From the NCBI RefSeq assembly GCF_030063355.1, contig NZ_JASISZ010000027.1:23409-87408 (forward strand): a DNA stretch of 64,000 bases, in the 5' to 3' direction. This document shows, piece by piece, positions 43,732-53,800 of this stretch. This DNA is from Streptomyces sp. PH10-H1. GTDB taxonomy: Bacteria; Actinomycetota; Actinomycetes; Streptomycetales; Streptomycetaceae. The position numbers and the translations under genes are program-made. Below the pieces are notes generated by a model. That model saw nothing but the letters and a program-made list of their open reading frames with translations, ran no database searches and was not told the origin of the DNA. The first letter of the stretch is position 1, and every line of letters starts with the position of its first letter.

Positions 43732-44532
43732 TCACACAGGCGGCACCAGGGTGAAGTAGTGGTCGAGCATCCTCCGGTCGCCCTTCACCTCGTCGAGCCG
43801 GTCCGCGGGGAGCCGCTGCCAGAGGAACAGCATCAGGTCAGACGCCGTACCGGCCGCCTCGACGTCGCAGGGTCCGCCGGCCTCGGTGAGCTGGACGCCG
43901 TCGCCCGCGAAGCGCACCGTCCATTTTCCCGTGCCGTCGGTCTGCCGGAACCCGAACCGCTCCCCGGATCCGGGCGGAGCCTGGTTCCAGGCTCGCCGGG
44001 CCGGTGCCATGACCTCGAACGTCTGGCTGACGGCGTCCGCCGCGAGCTCGGCCTCGGCCGGCTGGGCCGCTCCGGTCGCGTTCTCGGCGTCCCAGCGATG
44101 CACGGCCGCCTCGATGGTCTGCATCCGCAGCCAGAACCCGATGGTGTGCTCCTGCGACCAGGTCCACACCGGCTCACTGGGACCGCCGCTCTCGAACAGT
44201 GACTCCAGCGCGGAGGCGCCGTCCGCGAACCAGTCGACCAGGCCGTCCGGCACGGGTCCACGATTCGGTGGCGTGTTCTCCGGCGTCGGCCAGCCCTTGT
44301 GCTCCGCGGGGAGGTCGATGAAGGTGAGGTCGGTGATGTCCGGCCGCTCCACAAGGCGTTCCCTGATGATGCGGGCCACGTATCGGTGCACCACACCCAG
44401 ATGCCCGATGAGGTCGGTCACCGACCAGTTGGGGCAGGACGGCACCAAAGGCGCCTCGTCGGCGCCGGCCGCCCGGCGGACCGCGGCGTCGAACGACAGG
44501 ATCTCGCGATGGAAATGGGGGACGTAGTCCAT
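43732..44532 (-). CDS. Mycothiol-dependent maleylpyruvate isomerase-family protein
   Basis: The 266-residue protein belongs to the DinB-like mycothiol-dependent family: FHREILSFDAAVRRAAG, PNWSVTDLIGHLGVVHRYV with metal-binding His residues, and the downstream TIEAAVHRWDAENATG. The C-terminal SCP2-like part (about 180-266) ends FLWQRLPADRLDEVKGD. Members use mycothiol in isomerisation or in ring-cleavage pathways; the substrate here is unknown. Start ATG 44532. Same strand as the aldo/keto reductase upstream but with 130 bases between. Confidence 0.88.
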   Translation of the reverse strand: MDYVPHFHREILSFDAAVRRAAGADEAPLVPSCPNWSVTDLIGHLGVVHRYVARIIRERLVERPDITDLTFIDLPAEHKGWPTPENTPPNRGPVPDGLVDWFADGASALESLFESGGPSEPVWTWSQEHTIGFWLRMQTIEAAVHRWDAENATGAAQPAEAELAADAVSQTFEVMAPARRAWNQAPPGSGERFGFRQTDGTGKWTVRFAGDGVQLTEAGGPCDVEAAGTASDLMLFLWQRLPADRLDEVKGDRRMLDHYFTLVPPV

Positions 44533-44660
44533 CCCCTCACTCTGCCAGTCGCCCGCCGGAGCGGAAATGCACTGTTCCGCCACAGTGAACTCACCGCACC
44601 GGGCCGGGCGCGCGGCCGGGTGCCCGCCCTCGCGAGCGCCCGGCAAAGGTGACGTACTGC

Positions 44661-45647
44661 CTACCGCGCCGCGTCCAGCCTCGCGCGTTGCGCCGCCGTC
44701 AGCTGCAGGTCTACCGCGGCCAGACTCTCGTCCAGCTGCGCCACCGAGGAGGCGCCGACCAGCGGAATCACCGGAACCTCGGCTCCGATCAGCCAGGCCA
44801 GCACGACCTGGTTGACGGTCGCACCGGTCTCCTTGGCCACCTCCCGCAGCGCCGCCAGCCGGACCGGCGTGCCCGAGTGGTCGAACTCGGCGCCCAGCGG
44901 CTTGTCCTGGCGGACGTAACCGCCGGCCAGCAGCGGCGAGTACGCGACCAGCGCGAGCCCGGGGTCGTCCCGCAGGTAGCTGAGCATGTCCCCGCTGAGC
45001 ACGCCCTCCTGGCCGTCGGGTGAGCGCAGGCTCGGCATGTCGGTGCGCTGTCGCAGATAGCTGTGGTGGTACTGCAGGACTTCATAGCCGGGCAGACCGG
45101 CCGCCGTGGCCAGGCTCCGGGCCCGTTCCACCCGCCACGCCCAGTGGTTGCTCACTCCCAGCAGGCCGACGGTGCCTTCGGCGACCAGCTCGGCGAAACT
45201 CTCCACGGTCTCCTGCAGCGGCACCGCCATGTCCTGGGTGTGCGCGTACAGCAGGTCCAGCTTCTCCACGCCGAGCCGTTCCCGGCTGCGCTCCGCGGAC
45301 TCCCGGATCGTCTTGGCCGACAGCCCCTCGATGTTGAGGGAGAAGCCGGTGCTGGGGGCGAGCGGGCGGCCCCCGAGCTTGGTGGCGATGGTGATCTCGT
45401 CCCCGACACCACGGCTGCGGCGCCAGCGGCCGAGCAGCGCCTCGCTCTCTCCGCCCTGACTGCCGTTGACCCAGAACGCGTAATTGTTGGAGGTGTCGAT
45501 GAAGGTTCCGCCGGCCTCGACGTACCGGTCGAGGATCCCGAACGACGTCGGCTCGTCGGTGGTCGTGCCGAACAGCATGGCTCCCAGACTCAGCACACTC
45601 ACCTCGCGGCGTGTCTTCGCGTCCTTGCCGATCGTGCGGTACCGCAT
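44661..45647 (-). CDS. Aldo/keto reductase
   Basis: The 328-residue TIM-barrel enzyme shows the AKR signature: EVSVLSLGAMLFGTTTDE, YVEAGGTFIDTSNNYAFW (catalytic Asp/Tyr), AHTQDMAVPLQETVESFAEL, GLLGVSNHWAWRV, and the NADPH site VIPLVGASSVAQLDESL. It reduces aldehydes or ketones with NADPH. ATG 45647 follows GAGGGG. A perfect 18-bp palindrome of MerR-operator type begins 55 bases upstream, suggesting control by a MerR-family regulator; none is encoded nearby. Confidence 0.93.
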   Translation of the reverse strand: MRYRTIGKDAKTRREVSVLSLGAMLFGTTTDEPTSFGILDRYVEAGGTFIDTSNNYAFWVNGSQGGESEALLGRWRRSRGVGDEITIATKLGGRPLAPSTGFSLNIEGLSAKTIRESAERSRERLGVEKLDLLYAHTQDMAVPLQETVESFAELVAEGTVGLLGVSNHWAWRVERARSLATAAGLPGYEVLQYHHSYLRQRTDMPSLRSPDGQEGVLSGDMLSYLRDDPGLALVAYSPLLAGGYVRQDKPLGAEFDHSGTPVRLAALREVAKETGATVNQVVLAWLIGAEVPVIPLVGASSVAQLDESLAAVDLQLTAAQRARLDAAR

Positions 45648-45701
45648 ATGGATTCCCCTCGTACAGCCCGTCAGATCCGGGCGTTGAGCGGGAGTCTGCA
45701 T

Positions 45702-45719
45702 CTTGGAGCGCGCTCCAAG
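45702..45719. promoter_or_regulatory. MerR-type operator upstream of the aldo/keto reductase
   Basis: CTTGGAGCGCGCTCCAAG is a perfect 18-bp palindrome. CTTGGAGxxxxCTCCAAG operators of this kind are bound by MerR regulators that lie between promoter elements spaced wider than normal. The expected divergent merR gene is absent; the next DNA holds a gene remnant. The match to a MerR type is by pattern only. Confidence 0.65.
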
Positions 45720-45790
45720 TCAAGCCCCCGCCGACGGGTCGGGGCGCGCCGCGCGATCACGGTCCGACGGGTCTGCGGGGTCTACGGGGT

Positions 45791-45870
45791 CTACGGGTCG
45801 AGTCTGCGAATGATCCGGGCCGGGTTGCCGACGGCCAGGACGCCGGCTGGCAGGTCCTTGCCCGGACACG
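45791..45870 (-). pseudogene. Sugar O-acetyltransferase (LbH), C-terminal remnant
   Basis: A minus-strand frame ends with KDLPAGVLAVGNPARIIRRLD and TAG at 45791. This is the closing coil and tail of maltose/galactoside O-acetyltransferases (left-handed beta-helix). Only about 22 residues are recognisable; the preceding DNA is unrelated. It lies in the space where a regulator for the aldo/keto reductase would be expected. Confidence 0.6.
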
Positions 45871-46034
45871 CTCCCGAACCCCAATACCCGCACCGGCGGA
45901 GCTAGGGCCTGTCGCAACTGCGAGACAGCCCCCGGCCCGGGGCGGCCGGCCCTACTCTGAGCGTGTGCCGGGTGGGTCCCGGCGGTGGAGCAGCGGCGCC
46001 TGGCGGGAACGGGCTCCGGAGGGGGTGCATCACG

Positions 46035-47383
46035 GTGGAGCAACTGGGGCCCGGGGATCCGCGGCAGGTGGCGCAGTACCGGATCAGCGCACGGCTCGGC
46101 GCGGGTGGCATGGGACTGGTCTATCTGGCGCGTTCGCCGGGCGGGCGGTCCGTCGCGGTCAAGGTGGTGCGGGCCGATCTGGCCCGCGACCCCGAGTTCC
46201 GCATCCGGTTCGCGCGCGAGGTCGAGGCGGCGAAACGGGTCAGCGGGGTGTTCACCGCGCCCGTCATCGATGCCGATCCGAACGCGGACCCCCCATGGCT
46301 GGCCACCGGTTACGTCCCCGGGCCGTCCCTCACCAGTGCCGTGGCCGAGTTCGGCCCGCTGCCCGAGGACTCCGTGCGCATGCTCGTCGCCGGGCTCGCC
46401 GAGGCGCTGGTCGCCATCCATCGTGCGGGGCTGGTCCACCGGGACCTCAAACCGTCCAACGTGCTGCTCGCCGTGGACGGGCCCAAGGTGATCGACTTCG
46501 GGATCGCCAAGGCGCTCGAGAACACCGTGCTGACGATGGCCGGTTCGGCCATCGGCTCTCCGGGATTCATGTCGCCCGAGCAGGTCACCGGGGGTGCGGT
46601 CACCTTCGCCACGGATATCTTCGCGCTCGGCGCGGTGCTTGTCTTCGCCGCCACCGGCCGGTCCCCGTTCGGCACCGGGCCCACCCCCGCGCTGCTGTAC
46701 CGGGTGCCACGTCGCTGTCCTGCGGAGGGATCAACGATCCCTTCGACTCCACCACCCCTGCTGAGGGCTGGCACCAGCTGTACACGGACAAGGCGACCGC
46801 ATCCCTTTCCGGCGGGAAGTTCAACGTCACCACCCCCGACTGCGCCGACCTGCGCGCGGACATCGCCGCCGTCGGCACGACCGCGCCCATCTACTACCGG
46901 ACGATGACCGGGGACTTCACCGCCGAGACCGAAGTGACCGAAAACCCCCGCTTCAGCTACCAGGGGGCCGGGCTGGTGATCGGGGCGGACAACTACGGCT
47001 ACATCCGGCTGGAGCGCGCCTACGGCGACACCGGCGGCATCACCTTCGAGTACTACCGGGACGACGGGAAGTACATCCAGGTGGACTACGCGTTCACCAC
47101 CGCCGAAGCCAAAGGCAGGAAGCTCGTCAGGACGGACGCCACGACGGTCCAGCTGCGGCTGAAGCGCACCGGGGGGACGGTGACCGCGTCCTGGCGGGAG
47201 AGCGCCACGGCCGACTGGCAGCAGCTGGGACAGGCCCCGACGCCGGGCTCGTCGGGCAACCCGGCTCCGGCGAGCATCTCGGCCGGCCTCTCCGTGCTCA
47301 ACCGCGCCCAGCCGCCCAAGGGCGATCCCCAGAAGGCGCCGTTCACCGCGTCGTTCGACTACGCCAACCTCACCTGCGGCTGA
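46035..47383 (+). pseudogene. Ser/Thr protein kinase with extracellular domain, internally deleted
   Basis: From GTG 46035 the frame encodes a kinase N-lobe and catalytic loop: YRISARLGAGGMGLVYLAR, VAVKVVRADLA (Lys), VHRDLKPSNVLL, KVIDFGIAKAL and SPGFMSPEQVTG, up to GRSPFGTGPTPALLYRV. At about 46704 the homology stops. In another frame it resumes as SLSCGGINDPFDSTTPAEGWHQLY and continues as a DUF1349/concanavalin-like domain to a stop at 47383. The lower kinase lobe, linker and TM helix that should lie between are missing. The frame also shifts, so the full product cannot be made. The original was a receptor-like kinase with an outside beta-sandwich. Confidence 0.75.
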
Positions 47384-47413
47384 GCGCATCCGCCCGCGCG
47401 AAGGCAGGGACGC

Positions 47414-48460
47414 TCATCGGACCGGCGCCGGAGTGGGGAAGGTGGCACTGCCGACGGCCCTGAGGTGGCGCAGCGCCTGACGGTAGGAGTCCACGGCGCC
47501 GCACTGCAGGTAGTCGATGCCGTGCCGGACGCAGAAGTCCCGTACCAGCGGCTGCACGTGGGAGAGGTTGGGCCTGGGCATGCTGGGAAACAGATGGTGC
47601 TCGATCTGGTAGTTCAGACCGCCGAGCACCCAGTCCGTGAACCGGCCGCCGCGAATGTTGCGCGCGGTCAGGACCTGCCGGCGCAGGTAGTCCGTGCCGC
47701 CGTCCTCGGGCATCGGCATGCCCTTGTGGTTCGGGGCGAACGCGCAGCCCAGATAGAGGCCGAACAGTCCCTGCTGCACGGCGACGAACGCCAGAGCCTT
47801 CACCGGCGGCAGGACGAGCAGCACCACGGCCAGGAATCCGCCGGCATGCAGGGCAAGCAGTCCCAGCTCCATGAGCCCGCTCCTGCCACGGCGGCGGAGC
47901 AGCGCCCCGACACTCTGGACGTGCAGGTTGGCGCCTTCGAGCGTCAGCAGCGGGAAGAACAGCCAGGCCTGCCAGCGGGCCAGTATCCGCGCCGGACCGC
48001 GCAGCACACGGGCCTCCTCGGTACTGAACACGATGGCGCCCGCGGCCACATCGGGGTCGCGGGCGATCTCATTGGGGTGCGCGTGGTGGAGATTGTGCTT
48101 GGTCACCCACCAGCCGTAGCTGATGCCGATGAAGAGGTTGCCGAGGGTGAGGCCCACCAGCGCGTTGGCGGGCCTGCGCCGGAAGATCTGCTGGTGCCCG
48201 GCGTCATGGGCGACGAACCCGAGCTGGGTGAATACCGCGGCCAGATACGCCGCCGTGGCCAGTTGCCACCACGAATCACCCACCGTGACGAAGGCGGCGA
48301 TCCCGCCGGCGAGCATCGCCGCCGTCACACCGATCTTGACGGCGTAGTAGGCCGCCCGTCGCTCCAGCAGGCCCGCCCGCCGCACTTGCCGCATGAGCTC
48401 CGCGTAGTCGCTTCCCCGCGCCGGGGACTGGACACCGGGCGCGGCTGTCTGCTCAGCCAT
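47414..48460 (-). CDS. Fatty-acid desaturase
   Basis: The 348-residue membrane enzyme has the three His boxes of acyl desaturases: HDAGH (about 86), HNLHHAHP (about 125) and QIEHHLFP (about 290), plus four hydrophobic segments. The Gln in the third box is typical of front-end desaturases. It introduces a double bond in acyl chains using oxygen and an electron donor. ATG 48460 follows AAGGAG at good spacing. No ferredoxin or reductase gene is adjacent. Confidence 0.92.
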   Translation of the reverse strand: MAEQTAAPGVQSPARGSDYAELMRQVRRAGLLERRAAYYAVKIGVTAAMLAGGIAAFVTVGDSWWQLATAAYLAAVFTQLGFVAHDAGHQQIFRRRPANALVGLTLGNLFIGISYGWWVTKHNLHHAHPNEIARDPDVAAGAIVFSTEEARVLRGPARILARWQAWLFFPLLTLEGANLHVQSVGALLRRRGRSGLMELGLLALHAGGFLAVVLLVLPPVKALAFVAVQQGLFGLYLGCAFAPNHKGMPMPEDGGTDYLRRQVLTARNIRGGRFTDWVLGGLNYQIEHHLFPSMPRPNLSHVQPLVRDFCVRHGIDYLQCGAVDSYRQALRHLRAVGSATFPTPAPVR

Positions 48461-48630
48461 GATCGTCTCCTTGCCGTGGACGGCATCAGCGAGACGGATC
48501 TCAAGACTGGCGGGGTCCGGACCTGACCAGGGATTCAGACCAGCTGACTTACAGGTTCTTTCAGTATGCGCGATCGCGGACACAGCGGGTGCCCGCCGTC
48601 GCGGGGATCGGGCCCGCCTCGCGGGCGGTG

Positions 48631-49053
48631 TCAGCCCGCTCGTCTCCGCGGTGCGTCGGCGCAGGCCTCCTCCACCGTCGCCACAGGGCGCAGGGTCGTC
48701 GTGAGCCCGGCCAGCCGCAGCACCCGCAGGTGCCATGGATGGACACAGACCAGGCCCATCCAGCCATCGCCTTCCAGGAGCAGCCTGCGGGTCCGGACGA
48801 GCAGGGTCAGGGTGGCGCAGTCGAAGAACCTGGCCGGCCGCAGGTCCACGATCACCCGGGCGCCCGCGTGCTCCGCCCCGGCGGACAGCTGCGCGCCGGC
48901 CTCCGGGAGCGTGGCAAGGTCGATCTCCCCCCGCAGCTCCACCACGGTGAAGCCGTCCCGCGTATAGGTGCACGCGGGACGGCGTATCACCGGCGCTGCT
49001 CGCAACCGGACGGGTACCTGGCTCGCCGCAGCCGGCGGAGTGTCGTCCTTCAT
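48631..49053 (-). CDS. STAS-domain protein
   Basis: The 140-residue protein has a 30-residue disordered leader and a STAS domain: YTRDGFTVVELRGEIDLATLPEAGAQLSAG, then VIVDLRPARFFDCATLTLLVRTRRLL. The phosphorylation-site position reads FFDCATL, where many antagonists have DSSGL; Ser is replaced by Cys or Ala, so it may not be switched by phosphorylation. ATG 49053. It is upstream of the desaturase on the same strand with a 170-base gap. This is the second STAS protein in the window. Confidence 0.85.
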   Translation of the reverse strand: MKDDTPPAAASQVPVRLRAAPVIRRPACTYTRDGFTVVELRGEIDLATLPEAGAQLSAGAEHAGARVIVDLRPARFFDCATLTLLVRTRRLLLEGDGWMGLVCVHPWHLRVLRLAGLTTTLRPVATVEEACADAPRRRAG

Positions 49054-49520
49054 GCCCAGTCCCCTGTCCAACAGGCTCCCGAAGCGTCGGGAGCACTCAG
49101 TCCTACGGACTGCCACCGGGGCCCCGGGCGACGTCTCTCCACTCTAGGGAGCGCCGGAAGAGCAGAAACGTGCAGCCACCCGGCGGTTCAGTCCTGAGGG
49201 TGAATTTCAGTCGGAAGACTTGTCCGTCCGCCCACCGTGTGGTTAAGCGACGGCGCTGGTCCGGACGAGCGCTGTGCGACAGGGGACGGGGGCCGGCCCA
49301 CTCATTCGGCGGTGCGTCAGATATTCGGACCAGTTGACTTCGGCACCCCTGCGACCTCCGAATTACGTCGCGGGCACCGGCCGGTGCCGCGTCTGAGGGA
49401 CACTCAGGCATCGGTGGGGATGCGCACTCGGCGCTGTATCCGCCTTGTATGAATCTCACGGCATGGAGTCGATCGCGTACATACAGTGCGCACCCCGTGC
49501 CGGTGAACGGAGATTCGCCA
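49054..49520. other. Non-coding stretch with one palindrome
   Basis: 467 bases separate the STAS gene from the small wall protein. I see no coding frame that is protein-like. The perfect 16-bp palindrome GGCACCGGCCGGTGCC lies at 49373-49388. Upstream elements for both divergent genes must be here. Confidence 0.5.
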
Positions 49521-50009
49521 ATGCACCGCATAGCCACCGTCCTGGCCACGACCGCCCTCGCCACAGTCGCCATCGGAGCCGGCGCAAGCGCCGCGTTCGC
49601 CGACGAGCAGCCGACCCTGAGCGTCACGCCGAGTCCGGCCGTGGCCGGCGCCTCCGTCGTCATCTCCGTCAAGGGCGGCTGCACCGCGCCCTCGGCCTCG
49701 GCCACGTCGGAAGCTCTCACCGGCAAGGTGGAGCTGTCAACCGGCTCTGCGGGCATCTACGCCGGTACCGGAACAGTCAAGCCCACCGTCAAGCCCGGCA
49801 CGTACATGATCAACGTGGCCTGTCCCGGTGGCGGCACCAGCACCTTCCAGTTCACGGTGGGCGGCACGGCGACCAAGGGCGCCCAGACCGGTCTGGGCGG
49901 CTCCGTCGGCGGTGTGAACACCGGCCAGATCGTGGGCGGCATCGCACTGCTCGGCGTCGCGGCCGGCGGCGTCGTGATGCTGCGCCGCCGCCAGGCGGGC
50001 AACAACTGA
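49521..50009 (+). CDS. Secreted, C-terminally anchored small cell-wall protein
   Basis: The 162-residue protein has a signal peptide (1-30, ending ASAAFADE), a beta-rich Ig-like part (PTLSVTPSPAVAGASVVISVKGGC to GTSTFQFTVGGTAT), a Gly-rich linker (TGLGGSVGGVNTGQ), one hydrophobic helix (IVGGIALLGVAAGGVVML) and a basic end, RRRQAGNN. It resembles sortase-type tails but lacks LAxTG, so it is probably held by the helix. Two cysteines may form a disulfide. CGGAGA precedes ATG 49521. It has its own hairpin terminator. Confidence 0.85.
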   Translation: MHRIATVLATTALATVAIGAGASAAFADEQPTLSVTPSPAVAGASVVISVKGGCTAPSASATSEALTGKVELSTGSAGIYAGTGTVKPTVKPGTYMINVACPGGGTSTFQFTVGGTATKGAQTGLGGSVGGVNTGQIVGGIALLGVAAGGVVMLRRRQAGNN

Positions 50010-50014
50010 CGTCC

Positions 50015-50058
50015 CCCGTGCGGCGTGTCGGCGCCCCCTGGCCGACACGCCGCACGGG
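50015..50058 (+). terminator. Strong terminator
   Basis: CCCGTGCGGCGTGTCGGC (50015-50032) pairs perfectly with GCCGACACGCCGCACGGG (50041-50058), an 18-bp stem with an 8-base loop, directly after the small wall protein. Confidence 0.95.
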
Positions 50059-50174
50059 AGCCCCGGCCCAGCCGTCACAGACCGACACGTACCTCCAGCG
50101 GTCCGGCGCTCTCCCGCTGCTCCACGACACCGATACGTCCGGCCGCGCACATCGGCGTCCACAAGCGAGTAGCT

Positions 50175-50291
50175 GTCGATGGAGAACACCTGCTCGCGCG
50201 TCTTGGAGCGGTCGAATACGTATACGCCCGACTCACCCCACCGCTGAGACCACTTCTCTTCCACCCCATCAAGAATGGGCCACTCGGGCAC
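50175..50291 (-). pseudogene. Valyl-tRNA synthetase N-terminal remnant
   Basis: From GTG 50291 the minus strand reads PEWPILDGVEEKWSQRWGESGVYVFDRSKTREQVFSID, closely following the first 40 residues of actinobacterial ValRS (PExPxLEGLEAKWxxRWExxGTYRFDRSKxRAEVYSIDTPPP). The match stops before the catalytic TPPPTVSGSLHxGH motif, after which there is unrelated DNA. An essential synthetase must exist elsewhere, so this is a leftover of a duplicated or second valS. Confidence 0.65.
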
Positions 50292-50813
50292 ACCGCTCGG
50301 GCACACCGCTCGGGCGGTGGGTGAACGTCATGCCTTCGCATCCTAAAGGACGTGCCGCCACTCATCCCCGGCCCGGTCCGTGACGGCGCAGCGCGCGGGA
50401 ACCCCTGGCCGCCGGGCCCGATCGCACATGATCACTCGATGGGGTGAAATACATACGAGCCATAACTCGAATGGTCCCTGTGCGTTGTCCCAGGTGCGGG
50501 CGTCCACGAAGTCGTCCACGCAGTCATTCGCGCGGTCGTCGACGGTGTCGGCCGCCTTGCCAGCACATGTCATTTGGGTGCATATAAGAAGTTTCTCTGC
50601 GTGGGATACGGAGAGAGAACGGATCCACCAGCAGTGTCTTCCCAGGTCAGAGACCCTTCGTCCTGGTATCCATCCCTCCAGGGCCGCCCCGGACTTTATC
50701 CGTTTTTTGCGTTATACCTGCTAACGAATGAGCTACGAGGGCCGTCTACACCTGTGGCGCCGGGACCGGACGCCGTACACCGACATCTGAGCCGCACTGC
50801 GAGAGCACGGTAA
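50292..50813. other. AT-richer leader region of the synthetase gene
   Basis: The 522 bases hold no convincing gene. A 13-base direct repeat CGGGCACACCGCT occurs near 50285-50312. GC content falls between about 50560 and 50740 (for example GGTGCATATAAGAAG and CCGTTTTTTGCGTTATACCTGC), which is unusual here and may be the promoter of the synthetase at 50814. TATACC near 50715-50722 could be a -10 element. Confidence 0.4.
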
Positions 50814-53800
50814 GTGAAAGCACCAGAACGACATGGCGAAGCCTCAGTACGGTACTCGGCGGGCGAGTTCGGTGAGCGCGCCCCAGGATTCGCGGCCGGG
50901 GCAGTGTGGCCGGTCGCCGGGGCGGCTCCGGCCAGGACCCTGATCGATGTGCTGGAGGCCTCCGCACAGGCATGTCCCGACGCTCCCGCCCTCGACGCGG
51001 GCACGGACGCGCGACCCGGCGCCGGTCCGGCCGTGCTCGACTACCGCACCCTGACGGCCCGCGTCGCGGAACTGGCCGACCGGCTGGCCGCGGCGGGGAT
51101 CGGCAGGGGCGACCGGGTGGGTGTGCGGGTGCCGTCGGGGACCGCGGACCTGTATCTGGCGATCCTGGCGGTGCTGCGGACCGGTGCGGCATACGTACCG
51201 GTGGACGCCGACGATCCGGACGAGCGGGCGGAGCTGATCTGGGCCGACGCCGCGGTGTGCGCGGTGATCGGCGCCGACCGCGTGATCCTGCCACGCCCTC
51301 AGCAGCGGCCCGGCGGGCGTCCGGGCCGTCCCGGCCCCGATGACGATGCCTGGATCATCTTCACCTCCGGCACCACCGGCCGCCCCAAGGGCGTGGCGGT
51401 CAGCCACCGCTCCGCGGCCGCGTTCGTCGATGCCGAGGCGCGGATCTTCCTGCGGGGTGCGCCGCTGGGTCCTGGCGACCGGGTGCTGGCCGGACTGTCC
51501 GTCGCGTTCGACGCCTCGTGCGAGGAGATGTGGCTGGCGTGGCGGCACGGGGCATGCCTCGTGCCGGCCCCCCGGTCGCTGGTGCGGGCCGGCAGCGATC
51601 TGGGGCCTTGGCTGGTCGAACGCGGCATCACCGTGGTCTCCACCGTGCCGACGCTGGTAGCGCTGTGGCCGGTGGAATCCCTGACCCGGGTACGGCTGCT
51701 GATCCTGGGCGGCGAGGCCTGCCCGGCCGAACTCGTGGAACGGCTGGCCGCTCCGTACCGCGAGCTGTGGAACACCTACGGCCCCACGGAGACCACCGTG
51801 GTGGCCTGCGCCGCGCTGCTGACACCGGGGCAGCCGGTCCGGATCGGTACACCGCTGGACGGCTGGGAGATCGCCGTCGTCGACGGTGAGGGCAAGCCCG
51901 TCGCGTGGTACGAAACGGGTGAACTGCTGATCGGCGGCGTCGGCGCCGCCCGGTATCTCGATCCCGGCAAGGACGCCGAGAAGTTCCGCCCGTGCCCGTG
52001 GCTGCGCAGCCCGCGTGTCTACCGCAGCGGCGATCTGGTCCGTGCCGAGCCCGAGGGCCTGGTCTTCGTCGGGCGCGGCGACGAGCAGGTGAAGGTGGCG
52101 GGCCGCCGGGTCGAACTCGGCGAGATCGACGCGGCGCTGCAGGCACTGCCCGGCGTGCGCGCCGCCGCGGCGGCCGTACGGGACACCGCGGCGGGCGGAC
52201 AGGTACTGGTCGGCTACCTGGTACTGGACCCGCCGGAACCGAGTCCGCAGAGCCCACGGAGTCCTCGGGAACAGCCGGGTCAGCGATTCGACTCCGGTGC
52301 GGCGCGCGGTCTGCTGTCGGAACGGTTGCCGGCGCCCCTGGTCCCCGCTCTGGCCGTGGTGGACGAGCTGCCGACCCGCACCTCCGGCAAGGTCGACCGC
52401 AACGCCCTGCCCTGGCCGCTGCCAACGGCCGCGGGAATGGGCGCGTGCCCGGCGGACGACGGCGTCCCGCTCGGGGCGACAGCGTCCTGGCTCGCCGCGA
52501 AGTGGCAGGAAGCACTCGGCCTGCCCGTCACCGGGAACAGCGACTTCTTCGCGCTGGGCGGCACCAGCCTGGCGGCCGCCAAACTCGTCTCGGTGCTGCG
52601 CGAGCGCTACCCCGGGGTCTCCGTGACGGAGATCTACGGCCGTCCCCGTCTGCTCGACCTCGCCACCCGCCTCGACGAGCTCGGCGGCGGACCGCGCGAG
52701 GTACGGCGGGTACGGCCCACCCCGCGCCGGGCCGGGGCGGTCCAAGCGCTGGTGCTGGCCGTGCTGTACGCGGTCGGCGGTCTGCGCTGGATGCTCGGGC
52801 TCGCCGCGGCCGACAACGTGATCGGGCCGCTGCCCTGGGCACCGCACACCTCCTGGTGGCTGATCCTGGGCGGCTGGCTGGCGCTGTCCAGCGCCGCCGG
52901 GCGGCTGGCCATCGGCTCAGCCTCGGCCCGGCTTCTCACCGCCGGCATGCGTCCGGGTTCCTACCCGCGCGGCGGCTCGGTTCATCTGCGGCTGTGGGCG
53001 GCGGAGCGGACGGTGGCCATGTTCAATATCGCCTCGCTGCTCGGCACTCCCTGGGCACGTCACTACGCCCGCGCGCTGGGCTGCCGTGTCGGGCGGAATG
53101 TGGATCTGCACACCGCGCCGCCGGTGACGGGTATGGCCCGGTTCGGCAGCGGGTGCTCCGTAGAGCCGGAGGCCGACGTGGCCGGGTGGTGGCTGGACGG
53201 GGACGTCCTGCACCTGGGCGGTATCGAGGTGGGGGCCGGCGCCCGCGTCGGCACCCGCAGCACGCTCATGCCCGGCGCCCGGATCGGCGACGGCGCCGAC
53301 ATCGCCCCCGGCAGTTGCGTACTCGGCACGGTTCCGAGACAGCAGCAGTGGCACGGCTCCCCCGCCCGCCCTGTCACCGGCGCCCCGCCGGCCGGAGACG
53401 GCTGGCCACGGCCCGACCACCGCCGCTCGCACCGCTGGGATCTCGCCTACGCGCTCACCCTGCCGGTCTTCAGCCTGCTGCCGCTGATCTCCGGGGCGCC
53501 GGCCATGTGGATGACGTACGAGGCGATCCGCGGCGAGCGGACGCTCACCGGGGTCCTGATGTGGCTGCTGGGGATGACCCCGCTGCTCGTGCTGGTGAGC
53601 GTGGCCTGTTACGCGGGGCTCATCGTCGTCCTCGTCCGGCTGTTCAGCATCCCCGTCAAGCCCGGGCACCACCCCGCGCACGGCGGCGTCGCCTGGTGCA
53701 CCTGGGTCGTGATGGGTCTGATGAACACGGCGCGCGGCTCGCTCTTCCCCTTCTACGCGAGCCTGTTCACTCCGGTCTGGCTGCGTCTGCTCGGGGCCCG

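Noticed and set aside
48631..49053. Regular phospho-regulated STAS antagonist
   Set aside because: The site where the phospho-Ser is expected reads DCATL, so I call it only a STAS-domain protein.
50380..50724. Coding frame in the leader of the synthetase
   Set aside because: Residues are not protein-like and the DNA is AT-richer than genes here; treated as promoter and leader.
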